The position numbers and the translations under genes were made by a program. The notes under the pieces were generated by a model. That model saw nothing but the letters and a program-made list of their open reading frames with translations, was not told the origin of the DNA and did no database searches. DNA of 32,378 bases from Candidatus Kuenenbacteria bacterium CG08_land_8_20_14_0_20_37_23 (GTDB taxonomy: Bacteria > Patescibacteriota > Patescibacteriia > UBA2196 > GWA2-42-15), in NCBI GenBank assembly GCA_002778965.1, contig PEXX01000037.1, forward strand, positions 1 to 32,378, given 5' to 3'. Positions 21,659-30,096 of this stretch are shown here, piece after piece (position 1 is the first letter of the stretch; the number at the start of each line of letters is the position of its first letter).

Positions 21659-23034
21659 GTATTAATTATCTTACCTTTTAAACCAAATGACACCATCCCG
21701 CTGATTTTAACCATAATAAATTTTCCAATCAAATTTTTTTTGCCATTAAACATAACGTGTTTATAACTTTCGGTCTTACCAAAATATTTTCCGTTTTTTA
21801 TTTTTTTTTCCACTAAAATTTTTGCAAGCTTGCCAATATATTTTTTATTATTTTGCCAAGCGGTTTTTTTTAAAATTTCAGTCAGAATTTTTTCTCTATG
21901 CTTTTTTTCTTCTTTTCTTACATTGTCTTTCAGTTTTGTCGCCGCGGTTCCTGGGCGCATAGAAAATTGGGCAATGTATGCCATATCATATTTTACATCA
22001 CGAAAAAGTTTGGCGCTGTTTTCAAATTGTTTGTTGGTTTCCTCGGGGAAACCAACAATAATGTCAGTTGAAATTGCAATATTAGGCATTGATTTGCGCA
22101 ATTTGCCGATTAATTTTTTGTAATGTTGAATACTGTATTTTCTATTCATTTTTTTTAAGGTCGCGTTATCCCCGGCCTGTACCGGAAGATTTATATATTT
22201 GCATACTTTGTCGCATTCTTTCATTGTTTTAATCAGCTCATCTGACAGGTCTTTGGGATGCGAGGTAAAAAATCTTATCCAAAAATCACCGTTGAGCGCA
22301 TTGAGCGATCTCAATAAATCAGAGAATGTTATAACATCGTTTTGAAATTTGAACTTGAAATTTTGAATTTGTTTTGTGTCCGGTATTTTGGATTTGGAAT
22401 CTAATCTACCATTATAGGAATTTACATTTTGTCCGAGCAAAATTATCTCCTTATACCCATTCTTAACCAAGTTCTCAACCTCTTTAATAATTTTTTGAGC
22501 TGGTCTTGAATATTCTCTCCCGCGCGTATAAGGAACGGCGCAATAAGAGCAATAATTATTACACCCAGTCATTATTGGCACTAAAGCTGAAAATTTTGAA
22601 TCACGAACGGGTGATACGTGAAAATAATTATAATCCGTTGCTGAATTACTCAACTGTTTAATTATTTTTACTCCCTCGGATTTTTTGTTTATAATAACTG
22701 GCAATTTCTCAATTTTTTTGATATCAATCAAAATATCCACCAGTTTTTCAAATTTTTTTTTATCAGTTTCTAGCACACATCCAGTTAGCACGATTAGCGG
22801 CCTTTTAAGTATTCCTTGTCTATTGTCTATTGGTTTTTGGCTGTTGATTTGGATTTGCCACCAAAGTCTGTCAATCGCTGATTGCCTTATGGAACAAGCC
22901 ACAAGAATCACTACATCTGGTTGTATATTATTTTCTTTAAAATCCGCTGCGCGCATCACCGCTTTTATCCTTTCAGAGTCGGATAGATTCATAGCACAAC
23001 CCCAGGCTTTTATCTTGTATGTCTTTTTTTGCAT
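21655..23034 (-). CDS. miaB: tRNA-2-methylthio-N6-dimethylallyladenosine synthase MiaB
   Basis: Radical-SAM methylthiotransferase acting on the tRNA made by MiaA. I start at ATG 23034 (459 aa): KTYKIKAWGCAMNLSDSE is the normal beginning, and a longer frame from 23124 would run through a terminator and the promoter. Auxiliary cluster cysteines are 13 (GCAMN), 47 (ACSIR) and 86 (TGCV); the radical-SAM motif CNNYCSYC uses Cys158, 162 and 165; SHPKDL and STDIIVGFPEET follow; a TRAM domain is at the end (about 395-455). Two loops are longer than usual, at about 62-78 and 210-233, the second built of phase-kept TTCAAATTT-like repeats. The -10 box lies 6 bases before the ATG, suggesting a leaderless mRNA. 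Confidence 0.96.
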   Translation of the reverse strand: MQKKTYKIKAWGCAMNLSDSERIKAVMRAADFKENNIQPDVVILVACSIRQSAIDRLWWQIQINSQKPIDNRQGILKRPLIVLTGCVLETDKKKFEKLVDILIDIKKIEKLPVIINKKSEGVKIIKQLSNSATDYNYFHVSPVRDSKFSALVPIMTGCNNYCSYCAVPYTRGREYSRPAQKIIKEVENLVKNGYKEIILLGQNVNSYNGRLDSKSKIPDTKQIQNFKFKFQNDVITFSDLLRSLNALNGDFWIRFFTSHPKDLSDELIKTMKECDKVCKYINLPVQAGDNATLKKMNRKYSIQHYKKLIGKLRKSMPNIAISTDIIVGFPEETNKQFENSAKLFRDVKYDMAYIAQFSMRPGTAATKLKDNVRKEEKKHREKILTEILKKTAWQNNKKYIGKLAKILVEKKIKNGKYFGKTESYKHVMFNGKKNLIGKFIMVKISGMVSFGLKGKIINT

Positions 23035-23040
23035 AAAATC

Positions 23041-23069
23041 ATCATAACAGATTAATCGTGGGTTTACAA
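23041..23069 (-). promoter_or_regulatory. Promoter of miaB (leaderless)
   Basis: Minus strand: TTGTAA (23069-23064), 17-base spacer, TATGAT (23046-23041), then 6 bases to the ATG at 23034. Expected transcript start is at the first base of the start codon or one base before it. Confidence 0.6.
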
Positions 23070-23082
23070 TCATTATTAACAA

Positions 23083-23111
23083 CAAAAATCCCATTTTAAG
23101 CGGGATTTTTG
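23083..23111. terminator. Bidirectional rho-independent terminator upstream of miaB
   Basis: AAAAATCCC (23084-23092) pairs with GGGATTTTT (23102-23110), plus an outer C-G pair, around a 9-base loop. Both strands end in five T. On the minus strand it closes the short transcript of the 50-aa membrane gene. Confidence 0.82.
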
Positions 23112-23133
23112 GAAACCTATCCATTCACAACTA

Positions 23134-23286
23134 TCAGCTGAAAAGCACAAATATTGTGCTGGCTAAAAATATGCTGATAGCGCCAAGTAGAAATATTCGA
23201 AGAATATTTCTACTTTTATTTAATTCAATGAATGGATAAATATGGCTTTGCAAACTGGTATGAATCATGTATTTCAATCTATCCAT
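23134..23286 (-). CDS. 50-aa single-pass membrane protein
   Basis: An ATG frame of 50 codons (23286 to TGA at 23136-23134). The product begins MDRLKYMIHTSLQSHIYPFI, continues through a basic turn (NKSRNILR) and ends in one hydrophobic helix of about 21 residues (about 30-50, LGAISIFLASTIFVLFS). It is framed by its own strong promoter (23332-23360) and a terminator (23083-23111), which argues for a real monocistronic gene. Its coding sequence holds a perfect 14-bp palindrome (23185-23198 with 23202-23215, loop GAA) and a nested dyad (AGCACAA/TTGTGCT within CTATCAGC/GCTGATAG), so the transcript would be strongly folded. No family recognised; a membrane peptide, toxin-like peptide or structured RNA are all possible. 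Confidence 0.6.
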   Translation of the reverse strand: MDRLKYMIHTSLQSHIYPFIELNKSRNILRIFLLGAISIFLASTIFVLFS

Positions 23287-23331
23287 AGCCTTGGCGTCAA
23301 TAAGAATTTTTTGATATTACGCCTATTTATA

Positions 23332-23360
23332 ATTATAGCAATTACGCGCGACACAAGCAA
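23332..23360 (-). promoter_or_regulatory. Strong promoter of the 50-aa membrane gene
   Basis: Minus strand: TTGCTT (23360-23355), 17-base spacer, extended -10 TGCTATAAT with TATAAT at 23337-23332. Expected transcript start at about 23325, 39 bases before the ATG at 23286. It is among the best promoter matches in the window. Confidence 0.7.
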
Positions 23361-23439
23361 GCTGGTTCACGCGAGTAAAATGTGGATAAGTGGAAAACGA
23401 CTGTCAGCAAAAATACATTGATAGATTTCATTTGCCACT

Positions 23440-25218
23440 TTATAGTTCTTCGGACTTATTTTTTATAATTTGTTCAATTTTATTAAAAAATTTTTGTTTG
23501 CTCATTTCAATTATATTATTGTTACCTCGTTTTCTTATGTGCAGTTTGTCTGAATTTATTTCCTTGTCGCCGATCACGAGCATATATGGAATTTTTTGGC
23601 TGATTGCCTTTCTTATTTTATTTCCGACAGTTTCATTATCATCTAAAACTTCAATCCTTAAATTTTTGTCTTTGAATTCTTGGGCCAGTTTTTGACAATG
23701 TTTTTGGTGACTTTCGCCAACAGAGATTATGGAAAGCTGAACAGGGGAGAGCCACAAAGGAAATGCGCCGGCATAATGTTCAATAAGAACTCCAAGAAAT
23801 CTCTCCAAAGATCCTAAAAGCGCTCTATGAATCATAAACGGAGTATGTTCTTTGCCGTCAGATCCTTGGTAGGCCATTTCAAAGCGCATTGGTAAATTAA
23901 AATCAAATTGAATAGTGGACAATTGCCATGGCCGGCCGATAGCGTCTTTGACCTTAATATCAATTTTCGGTCCATAAAATACAGCTCCTCCAATATCATT
24001 TTTAATATCAAATCCAGCTGTTTTGACGATATTTTGCAATATTTTTTCGGCTCTTGCCCAATCTTTGTCATTGCCTGCAAATTTATCTTTATTTTTAGGA
24101 TCGCGGGCGCTTAAATCTATTCGTATATTTTTTGATTGGAAGCCGAAGCTATTTAAAATGTATAGAGTTAGTTCAAATGCTTTTTTTAATTCTTCTTCAA
24201 GCTGTTCTTGAGCGCATATAATGTGCGCGTCATCCTGGGTAAAACCGCGCACGCGGGTGAGCCCATGTAACGTCCCGGATCTTTCATATCTATAAACCGT
24301 GCCCATCTCAGTCCATCTTATTGGCAAATCGCGATAGCTTCTTTTTTTATTTTTATACATTCTGACATGCAGGGGGCAATTCATTGGTTTTAACATATAT
24401 TCCTCATCTTCAACGTTGAAAGCAGGATAAAGACTTTCTTTGTAAAAATTCATATGTCCTGAACGCGACCACAATTTAGTTGAGGCAATATGCGGAGTAA
24501 TTACTGGATCATATCCTTGGCGCAAGTAGGTTTCGTAGGCAAAATTTTTTGTTATATTATAAAGAGTCGCTCCTTTTGGCAGCCACAAAATCAATCCTTG
24601 GCCTACTTCATCGTCAATTATAAACAGTTCTTGTTCTGCTCCGATTTTCCTGTGATCTCTTTTTCCAGCTTCTTTAAGCAGAAGCAGATATTCTTTTAGC
24701 TCGTTTTCCTTCTCAAAAGCCACGCCATAAATTCTTTGTAGCATTTTATTTTTTTCATCCCCATGCCAATAAGCGCCAGCAACCTTCGTTAGTTTGAAAG
24801 CGCCAATTACGCCGGTTGACTTCACGTGCGGTCCGGCGCACAGGTCAACAAATTCATCGCCAGTGTAAAAAACAGTAGCTTTTTCGCCGCGTTTTTTGAT
24901 CTCGCATAGCCATTCTTGTTTGTATTCATTTCCGGAGAAAAGTTTTTTTGCATCACAAATTGTTAATTCTTTTTTGCAAAAAGGCAAATCATCCTTGATA
25001 ATTTTTTGCATTTCATCTTCAATTTTCAGAAAATCGTCTAAGGAAATTTTTTGTTCAAGATCAAAATCAAAATAAAATCCCTCGTCAGTGGCCGGTCCCA
25101 TTGCCATTTTTATATCTGGATACAATTTAATCATGGCTTGCATCAAGACATGTTCGGCGCTGTGACGCAAGGCTGACAAATTGTCTTTGTTTTGGTGTTG
25201 CATATTATTTTCGTTCAC
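23440..25218 (-). CDS. thrS: Threonyl-tRNA synthetase, without TGS domain
   Basis: Charges tRNA-Thr. The 592-aa protein begins directly with the second editing domain (LRHSAEHVLMQA, His19 and His23; partner motif VDLCAGPHV); the N-terminal TGS domain of about 60 residues found in most bacterial enzymes is missing. The class II core follows: motif 1 around YDPVITPHI, motif 2 RWTEMGTVYRYERSGTLHGL, motif 3 near HRALLGSLERFLGVLIE, and zinc ligands (NCPLHV cysteine plus later histidines). The anticodon-binding domain is at about 490-592. The start is GTG 25218: it overlaps the upstream stop (GTGA) and has GAGG 4 bases before it; ATG 25203 is an alternative. Last gene of the dnaE transcript. Confidence 0.97.
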   Translation of the reverse strand: MNENNMQHQNKDNLSALRHSAEHVLMQAMIKLYPDIKMAMGPATDEGFYFDFDLEQKISLDDFLKIEDEMQKIIKDDLPFCKKELTICDAKKLFSGNEYKQEWLCEIKKRGEKATVFYTGDEFVDLCAGPHVKSTGVIGAFKLTKVAGAYWHGDEKNKMLQRIYGVAFEKENELKEYLLLLKEAGKRDHRKIGAEQELFIIDDEVGQGLILWLPKGATLYNITKNFAYETYLRQGYDPVITPHIASTKLWSRSGHMNFYKESLYPAFNVEDEEYMLKPMNCPLHVRMYKNKKRSYRDLPIRWTEMGTVYRYERSGTLHGLTRVRGFTQDDAHIICAQEQLEEELKKAFELTLYILNSFGFQSKNIRIDLSARDPKNKDKFAGNDKDWARAEKILQNIVKTAGFDIKNDIGGAVFYGPKIDIKVKDAIGRPWQLSTIQFDFNLPMRFEMAYQGSDGKEHTPFMIHRALLGSLERFLGVLIEHYAGAFPLWLSPVQLSIISVGESHQKHCQKLAQEFKDKNLRIEVLDDNETVGNKIRKAISQKIPYMLVIGDKEINSDKLHIRKRGNNNIIEMSKQKFFNKIEQIIKNKSEEL

Positions 25219-26366
25219 TTTACCTCAATTATTATGTGATCTTTTAGGATTGGCACTTTTTTTACCCAAAAAGGTTCAAACTTGACGTCAACATCATCAA
25301 CTGACTCAAACTGTGAAAAATATAGTTTCAAGTCTTCTTCAGTGAAACCGACCAAAAGATTTTTATCAAATATATCTTTATTTGGGTCAAGCGTCAACAA
25401 GCCGGCTATTTCAATTTTGAAAATCGCTTCTTGTTTCTCTTTATTTATTTCTATCAGATCATATTTTATGCTTGAAGGATCTACATTGATAAATTCGGCC
25501 TTTGCCCCATTGGCTTCTTTGATTTTTTCTTTTGCGATGTTTAGTATTTCTTCTTTATCAGCTAAGACAGCCGTAAGCGATAAATTGCCAGACAATGTGA
25601 ATGTGTCGATCTCTTCGCCGATTTCCTTATCTTTGGCCACGTCATTAAGAACAGCTTTGCTGGCTATTAAAACCAATCTATCGTCTCCAATACTTTGAAA
25701 AATTTCAGTTATATATTTCCCAATCGCTTTTTCTTTCAAATCCTTTTCCGCTTTTTCAACATCATCAAGCTGAAGCACTCCAATTTTTCTCATGCCGCCA
25801 ACCATGCCAGTTTCTGATTTCGCATAAACAACCCGCTGCAGATTTGTGTTTAATCCTGGTATGGTGAATGAACTTGGAGGGATATTGCCGGCTGATCCTT
25901 TCGCGTCTGCTATTATTTTAGCTCGCGTAGTGCCATTAGGCGGAATAGTTACTTCATTTTGCAACCGAAAGAGAATGCCGGCAGCTGTCAAAAGTCTTGT
26001 TTTTGCGACCAACGTTTGTGCTACCGGCCGGTCATTGTATAACACGACTTCTCCTTCTGAAAAATCAGCCGCTTCTTTATCTGAATCAATAAAAAATTGG
26101 TTGTCTGCCTTACTTTTTTGACTCATAATTTTACCAGAAATGATAACGTTTGTTGATGTGCTATTCTGTGGCTCTTGCGCGACCGTTAAATTAAAACTAT
26201 GCGTGACTTGACTGTCTTTTGCCTTGAGCGTGATAGTTACTTTTGATAAAGCCAAGTAAGTTACTCCAAGTATCAGTAAAAACGCCACAACTACAAATAT
26301 GACTGCAATGTATTTATAATTTTGGTGTAGCGGGTTTGATCTCACAATGTTGTTATTTTGCGCCAT
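25215..26366 (-). CDS. Membrane-anchored protein with baseplate-J-like stretch
   Basis: A 383-aa protein of unknown function. A cytoplasmic tail of about 18 residues is followed by one membrane helix (about 19-41) and a large extracytoplasmic part. The segment NEVTIPPNGTTRAKIIADAK, continuing GSAGNIPPSSFTIPG (about 138-172), resembles the beta-rich pattern of baseplate J/gp47-like domains (charged strand, then GxxGNIPxxxFxIPG). The rest is alternating helix and strand with repeats of a small alpha/beta unit (about 200-383). It overlaps thrS (GTGA) and starts 36 bases after dnaE, so the three are co-transcribed. Similar proteins are known to me only as hypothetical proteins of uncultured bacteria. 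A structural surface role is a guess. Confidence 0.75.
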   Translation of the reverse strand: MAQNNNIVRSNPLHQNYKYIAVIFVVVAFLLILGVTYLALSKVTITLKAKDSQVTHSFNLTVAQEPQNSTSTNVIISGKIMSQKSKADNQFFIDSDKEAADFSEGEVVLYNDRPVAQTLVAKTRLLTAAGILFRLQNEVTIPPNGTTRAKIIADAKGSAGNIPPSSFTIPGLNTNLQRVVYAKSETGMVGGMRKIGVLQLDDVEKAEKDLKEKAIGKYITEIFQSIGDDRLVLIASKAVLNDVAKDKEIGEEIDTFTLSGNLSLTAVLADKEEILNIAKEKIKEANGAKAEFINVDPSSIKYDLIEINKEKQEAIFKIEIAGLLTLDPNKDIFDKNLLVGFTEEDLKLYFSQFESVDDVDVKFEPFWVKKVPILKDHIIIEVK

Positions 26367-26402
26367 ATAATTTTGAATTAATTGATATATTTTTACTATA
26401 TC

Positions 26403-29400
26403 TTATTGCTTATAAATTGGCAAATTGTTACGCATTTTTATTCTTATGTTTCTTTCTCCTATTAATTCTTCTATTTGTCTCTGCACTTCATTATTATAAC
26501 TAATATAGAAATTCGTGACTATTTTTCGGATTTCGCCATTTTGCTGAACCATCAGATAAACTCTGTTTTTGCCGTAATTCCTCTCAAAAATAATTTTCAG
26601 GTCAGTATGCATTTTTTTATTGAAATTTTTCGCGTCAACTGAGATAAAAATATCTCGCGCCGTTGTTTTGTCTTGGGATTCGCCATTATCTACATGATGA
26701 TTTATTTTTTTTAAAACGCTTTGTGGATTATTTGGATCAATCTCATAGGCCCTGTCTGCAAGAATTTTTGGAATATCGTCTTTGTCGGATATTTTCCCAG
26801 AGAGAAAAACGAATTTATCTTCTTGCCATATCTCCGGATTTTTTTTTAACAGTTTCGGAAAAACGATTACCTCAAGCGCGCTGGTCGCATCTTCAAGCGT
26901 GACAAACATCATTAGTTCGTTTTTTTTTGTAAAGATTTTTTTAATATTCGTGATTATGCCAGCAGAATAAATATTGCTTCCAGCAGTTATTTGCTTGTCA
27001 AGCACATCGCTGCAGTTGGCGGTTACTTTGGCAAAAATTCCAGAAATATTTTTAAATGGATGGGAAGAAACATAAAGACCAAGCATTTCTTTTTCCCAGA
27101 TAAGTTTTTGTTTTTCTTCCGCCGCTTCAGTAGGATCAAGAGTAAGGACAATTTTCTTCTCTGCTTTTGCGCCAAAAAGTGAAAACTGCCCCGTATTTCT
27201 TTCTCGCTCATAGGTTTTAATAAAAGCTAGCAGTCTGTTCATATTTGATATCATTTGGTTTCTTTCGCCAAAAGCATCCATGGCTCCAGATTTAATCAGC
27301 GCTTCAAGAGATTTTTTATTCAAATTTTTTGAATGTACTCTTATTAGAAAATCTTCCAAGGATATGTATATTCCGCCATTTTTTCTTTCGGAGATAATAG
27401 TATCAACAATATCAGTGCCAAGATTTTTTATCGCTTTCAGGCCGAATCTTATCGCTTTGTCTGAAATATATGTGAAATTAGCCAATGATTCATTGATATT
27501 AGGTGCCAGCACGTCTATGCTCATTTTTTCGCATTCCGCAACCGCTTCTACTATCTTGCCAGTATTATCCGATTCAGCTGTCATCAAAGCCGCCATAAAT
27601 TCCGACGGATAATTGGCCTTCATATATGCTGTTTGATAGGCTACTACCGCGTAAGAGCTTGAGTGCGCTTTATTAAATCCATAACCGGCGAAAGGTTCAA
27701 TATAGCTCCATATCTCTTGCGCTTTGCTGTTTTCCAGACCGTTTTTTTTGCATCCCTCTATAAATTTGATCTTTTGCTTGACCATCAGTGATTTTATTTT
27801 CTTGCCCATTGCTTTTCTGAATTCATCAGCCTCTTCAGCCTCATATCCGGCAAGAGTCATAGCTGTCAGCATCACATCGTCCTGATATATGAGAAGTCCG
27901 TAAGTCCTCTCAAGAATATCTTTTAGCTTAGGATGAGGATAGGTGATTGATGACGGATCTTTTTTCCGCCTGATATATTCAGGAATGATTTCCATTGGAC
28001 CGGGACGATACAAGGCGACCATGGCCATAATGTCATAGATATTATCTGGTATTAGCTCTTTTAAATATCTTGTCATGCCAGAGCTTGAAAGCTGGAATAC
28101 TCCCATGGTTCTGCCATGGCTGAGCAGTTTAAATGTTTTTTTATCATCCCATGGAATTTTTTCAAGATCAATTTCAATTTTTTTAGTATGTTTAACAATC
28201 TCTTTGGCAATGCCGAGTATAGATAGATTGCGGATTCCCAAAAAATCAGCTTTAAGCAATCCGACGGTTTCCTCCTCTATATTCGGATCAATAGCGTGCA
28301 TATCGTATTGTGTAATAATCTCTTCTCCTTTTGGCTCAATTTGCAGTGGAAGAAAATTTGTCAATTTGTCGGGAGCGATAACAACTCCAGCCGCGTGCAC
28401 CGATACATGCCGCACGCACCTTTCAATTTTTTTCGCTAGATTCATGATTTTTTTAACATGCGCGTCAGACTCGTAAAATTGTTTTAGTTCAGGATTGATT
28501 TCAATGGCTTTCTCGATACTGATATAACTGCCTTGCGGTCCTTGCGGAATCATTTTGGCGATTTTATCTCCCATGGCATAAGGCAAGCCGAGTACGCGCG
28601 TAATATCCCTTACGGCCGCGCGCGCTTTCATAGTGCCAAAAGTGCCAATATTCGCGACTTGCCTTTTGCCATATTTATTGCGTACATACTCAATAACCTC
28701 GCCTCTTCTTGAATCTTGGATATCGCAATCAATATCGGGCGGTGTTGGTCTTTTTTTTGTCAAAAATCTTTCAAATGGAAGTTGAAAATGAAGCGGATTA
28801 ACTGAAGTTATGCCCAAGGCGTAAGAAACAAGAGAGCCGGATGCGGAGCCTCTTGTAGTTGCGATAATTCCTTGATCATGCGCCCATTTCATGAAATCAG
28901 CTACAATCAAAAAATAGTCATGATATTTTTTGGAGATAATAATATCAAGCTCATAATCAAGTCTTTGTTTATCGTCAGGAGTAATTTGCCCTTCTTTTTT
29001 TTTCAGTCCGCTATAAGTAAGTTCGCGTATATATTCATCGCTTGGTCTGCTGTTAGGCACTGCAAATTTGGGAAAATGCCAAGTTGTCAGATCAAGTTCT
29101 ATTTTGCATTCGTCAGCAATTTTTCTTGTGTTTTCAATTGCTTCTGGGCAATTCAGTTCTCGCGCATATTCAAGCATAACATTTTCATTGACAAGCGATG
29201 TATCAAAACCGGTCATATTAAGCCTTTTTTTATCATCCATCGTTTTTCCTGTTTGGATGCAGACCAGCGCGTCTTGCGCCTCCTTGTCGTCCGGATAAAG
29301 ATAGTGTGAATCTTTGGTTAGGATTAGAGGAAGTTTAGCGTCTTGTGACAATTTGATGAGCAATTTGTTTATTTTGTTCTGTTCCTGTATTTCCGGATGA

Positions 29401-29933
29401 TGTTCCAGCTCAAGATAAAAATTTCCTTTTCCAAATATCCTTTCATAGAACAATGCCGTTTCTCTCGCTTCGCTATATCTGTTTTCCAGTAAAAGCTGGG
29501 GTATTTTGCCTTTAAGGCATGCCGAAGCTCCAATCAAACCTTCGGCATGCTCGTTCAAATATTCATTATCTATGCGCGGTCTGTAATAAAAGCCTTCAAT
29601 ATGAGCTTTACTGGTAAGTTTGATGAGATTTTTGTAGCCGATTTCATTTTGAGCCAATAGCAGTAAATGATTATTTTTTGCGTCAATGCCCGGTTTTTTG
29701 TCAGTGAGTTTTCTTGGAGCGATGTATACTTCCATGCCGATAATTGGCTTAATGCCAGCATGCCTGCATTCTTTGTAAAATTCAATCGCTCCATACATTA
29801 CGCCATGGTCTGTCAATGCGATGGCATCCATGCGAAGTTCTTTCGCGCGCTTTACGAGATCAGGCACTTTTGAAAGTCCGTCAAGAAGTGAATAATGGCT
29901 ATGGACATGCAGATGAATAAAACGGCTTGGCAT
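26403..29933 (-). CDS. dnaE: DNA polymerase III subunit alpha (DnaE)
   Basis: Replicative C-family polymerase, 1176 aa, full length. Order: PHP domain (1-270, with HLHVHSHYSLLDG at 8-20, LTDHGVMYG, TKDSHYL, the metal-binding His/Asp set apparently kept), palm with the catalytic PPDIDCDIQD (Asp400 and Asp402), thumb and fingers (TRGSASGSLVSYALG, RHVSVHAAGVVIAP), GRTMGVFQLSS, the beta-binding region, tandem HhH, and an OB-fold near 980-1060 (GIITNIKKI). The intact PHP metal residues leave a proofreading role possible, as in other bacterial DnaE with active PHP; no epsilon exonuclease is in the window. First gene of the dnaE, 383-aa, thrS transcript; no Shine-Dalgarno site before its ATG. Confidence 0.99.
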   Translation of the reverse strand: MPSRFIHLHVHSHYSLLDGLSKVPDLVKRAKELRMDAIALTDHGVMYGAIEFYKECRHAGIKPIIGMEVYIAPRKLTDKKPGIDAKNNHLLLLAQNEIGYKNLIKLTSKAHIEGFYYRPRIDNEYLNEHAEGLIGASACLKGKIPQLLLENRYSEARETALFYERIFGKGNFYLELEHHPEIQEQNKINKLLIKLSQDAKLPLILTKDSHYLYPDDKEAQDALVCIQTGKTMDDKKRLNMTGFDTSLVNENVMLEYARELNCPEAIENTRKIADECKIELDLTTWHFPKFAVPNSRPSDEYIRELTYSGLKKKEGQITPDDKQRLDYELDIIISKKYHDYFLIVADFMKWAHDQGIIATTRGSASGSLVSYALGITSVNPLHFQLPFERFLTKKRPTPPDIDCDIQDSRRGEVIEYVRNKYGKRQVANIGTFGTMKARAAVRDITRVLGLPYAMGDKIAKMIPQGPQGSYISIEKAIEINPELKQFYESDAHVKKIMNLAKKIERCVRHVSVHAAGVVIAPDKLTNFLPLQIEPKGEEIITQYDMHAIDPNIEEETVGLLKADFLGIRNLSILGIAKEIVKHTKKIEIDLEKIPWDDKKTFKLLSHGRTMGVFQLSSSGMTRYLKELIPDNIYDIMAMVALYRPGPMEIIPEYIRRKKDPSSITYPHPKLKDILERTYGLLIYQDDVMLTAMTLAGYEAEEADEFRKAMGKKIKSLMVKQKIKFIEGCKKNGLENSKAQEIWSYIEPFAGYGFNKAHSSSYAVVAYQTAYMKANYPSEFMAALMTAESDNTGKIVEAVAECEKMSIDVLAPNINESLANFTYISDKAIRFGLKAIKNLGTDIVDTIISERKNGGIYISLEDFLIRVHSKNLNKKSLEALIKSGAMDAFGERNQMISNMNRLLAFIKTYERERNTGQFSLFGAKAEKKIVLTLDPTEAAEEKQKLIWEKEMLGLYVSSHPFKNISGIFAKVTANCSDVLDKQITAGSNIYSAGIITNIKKIFTKKNELMMFVTLEDATSALEVIVFPKLLKKNPEIWQEDKFVFLSGKISDKDDIPKILADRAYEIDPNNPQSVLKKINHHVDNGESQDKTTARDIFISVDAKNFNKKMHTDLKIIFERNYGKNRVYLMVQQNGEIRKIVTNFYISYNNEVQRQIEELIGERNIRIKMRNNLPIYKQ

Positions 29934-30084
29934 ATGCTTTAATAAAAAATATCAAGGATTAAAATTCTAATTTATACAGTCTGGATTTTTATTAGATGGA
30001 TTAATGATTAGATGAAAAAATTTAGAGTTATTATTCCATTATAACTCCTTCATCACTCTTTGCCAAATTTTTATTAAAATATGA

Positions 30085-30090
30085 TATAAT
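30085..30090 (+). promoter_or_regulatory. Extended -10 promoter of the glycosidase-like gene
   Basis: TGATATAAT (TATAAT at 30085-30090) is a full extended -10 element. It ends 6 bases before the ATG at 30097, so the mRNA is probably leaderless. TTGCCA at 30060-30065 has a 19-base spacer and is a weak -35. A small dyad GAGTTAT/ATAACTC (30025-30047) lies upstream and could be an operator. Confidence 0.55.
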
Positions 30091-30096
30091 ATATGC

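Noticed and set aside
23035..23124. Longer miaB start adding 30 residues
   Set aside because: The extension reads through a terminator hairpin (23083-23111) and the miaB -10 and -35 boxes; KTYKIKAWGC from 23034 is the normal N-terminus.
23083..23215. T-box or other riboswitch for thrS
   Set aside because: The structured region is downstream of thrS, not in its leader, and no T-box core sequence is visible.
23381..23389. Perfect DnaA box (TTATCCACA on the minus strand) as a replication origin
   Set aside because: Only one exact copy, no cluster, no dnaA, dnaN or AT-rich unwinding region nearby; one such 9-mer in 32 kb is expected by chance fairly often.
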